Assembly (NCBI GenBank): GCA_020350305.1
Contig: CP070709.1
Location: forward strand, 421,155 to 426,300
Direction of reading: 5' to 3'
Length of the DNA stretch: 5,146 bases
From: Candidatus Bathyarchaeota archaeon
GTDB lineage: Archaea; Thermoproteota; Bathyarchaeia; Bathyarchaeales; Bathyarchaeaceae
Shown: in pieces, positions 4,744-5,146 of the stretch
Layout: each line of letters starts with the position of its first letter
Numbering within the stretch: the stretch's first letter is position 1
Position numbers and translations under genes: made by a program
The notes under the pieces: model-generated
Database searches by the model: none
The model's input: only the letters and a program-made list of their open reading frames with translations
What the model was told of the DNA's origin: nothing

Positions 4744-5146
4744 ATGAAAAGACTCAGAGTCGGATTTGTAGGTACGGGTTGGGTAGTTAATACCTACCAT
4801 GTAAAAGCTTGGAGAGGAGTGAGGCATGCAGACATAACAGCCATCTGTGATGTTAGAGAAGATCGAGCGAAGACCACAGCTGCATTATGTAGAGAACTTG
4901 GTGTAGGTGACCCCAAAATCTACGGGGATGTTTCAGAAATGGCTAAAGATCCGAAAGTTGATGCCATATGGATAACTGTGCCGAACTATGCTAGAATCCC
5001 AGTGGTGAAAGCAATAACCGAGGAAGTTACACAGGGAAAAGCCGAACTTGTTGGGTTAGTATGCGAGAAACCATTAGGTCGTAACGTGAAAGAGGCACGG
5101 CAGATGTTAGAGATGGTGGAGAGGGCAGGTGTGCTACATGGCTACT
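4744..5146 (+). CDS. Gfo/Idh/MocA family NAD(P)-dependent oxidoreductase, 3'-truncated
   Basis: This is the N-terminal Rossmann half of a Gfo/Idh/MocA dehydrogenase. The family includes inositol 2-dehydrogenase, glucose-fructose oxidoreductase and other NAD(P)-dependent sugar/polyol oxidoreductases. The 134 visible residues include the dinucleotide loop GFVGTGWV (7-14), a second-strand acidic residue Asp36 in ICDV (often NAD preference), VDAIWITVPN (72-81) and the family hallmark CEKPLG (107-112), whose Lys contributes to catalysis. The helix before EKP is longer than in many members (EEVTQGKAELVG, 93-104), which marks a subfamily. The gene runs off the right edge. ATG 4744 is chosen; GTG 4741 directly before it is also possible, and an in-frame TGA at 4735 limits any longer start. 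The 37-bp gap from the Fe-S gene, with no clear terminator, suggests the same operon. Confidence 0.93.
   Translation, partial: MKRLRVGFVGTGWVVNTYHVKAWRGVRHADITAICDVREDRAKTTAALCRELGVGDPKIYGDVSEMAKDPKVDAIWITVPNYARIPVVKAITEEVTQGKAELVGLVCEKPLGRNVKEARQMLEMVERAGVLHGY

Noticed and set aside
1..5146. CRISPR array, tRNA/rRNA, insertion sequence or attachment site
   Set aside because: No spaced direct repeats, RNA gene landmarks, transposase frame or terminal inverted repeats were seen; the interval is almost entirely metabolic coding sequence.

Overview
The window is a compact stretch of chromosome with five protein-coding genes, all on the + strand. It reads as part of a carbohydrate, polyol or hydroxy-acid catabolism locus. 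Base composition is moderate (GC in the mid-40s by eye), arginine is often AGA/AGG and isoleucine often ATA. The A/T-rich promoter-like elements and the HdrB/HdrD-like iron-sulfur protein fit an archaeon, possibly of the Bathyarchaeia/Thermoproteota type. This is an inference from style: no rRNA or tRNA gene is present, and an anaerobic bacterium is not excluded.

Layout. (1) Positions 2-610 hold the 3' two-thirds or so of a sugar phosphate isomerase/epimerase (TIM barrel) that enters from the left edge. (2) A 141-bp intergenic region carries two overlapping dyads, a pyrimidine-rich tract, a possible promoter and a possible 22-codon leader ORF whose stop overlaps the next start (ATGA). (3) 752-1855 is a complete MalK/UgpC-type ABC transporter ATPase, with no permease or binding-protein gene in view. 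(4) A 104-bp intergenic region has an A-rich promoter-like stretch abutting a perfect 14-bp palindrome, a likely operator. (5) 1960-3393 is a GlcD-like FAD-dependent dehydrogenase. (6) Two bases later, 3396-4706 is a (Fe-S)-binding protein of the GlcF/HdrD/HdrB type. (7) After 37 bp comes a Gfo/Idh/MocA oxidoreductase (4744 to the right edge), truncated by the window.

How the genes may work together. The last three genes look like one operon. The flavoprotein would oxidise a hydroxylated substrate and pass electrons to the Fe-S subunit, as in glycolate oxidase GlcDEF or archaeal D-lactate dehydrogenase/HdrD systems. The flanking isomerase and Gfo/Idh dehydrogenase are typical of sugar, cyclitol or sugar-acid pathways, and the ABC ATPase could energise uptake of the substrate.

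The most notable signal is that both subunits of the redox pair depart from the textbook family in their active or cofactor sites. The flavoprotein keeps its FAD-binding motifs but has lost most of the HxGDGNxH and SGEHG metal/catalytic motifs. The Fe-S partner keeps one canonical C-x34-CC-x36-CxxC site. In its N-terminal CCG repeat all five ligand cysteines are replaced by Ser/Asp at essentially unchanged spacing. This suggests a specialised, possibly undescribed two-subunit dehydrogenase with a single non-cubane cluster and a different substrate.
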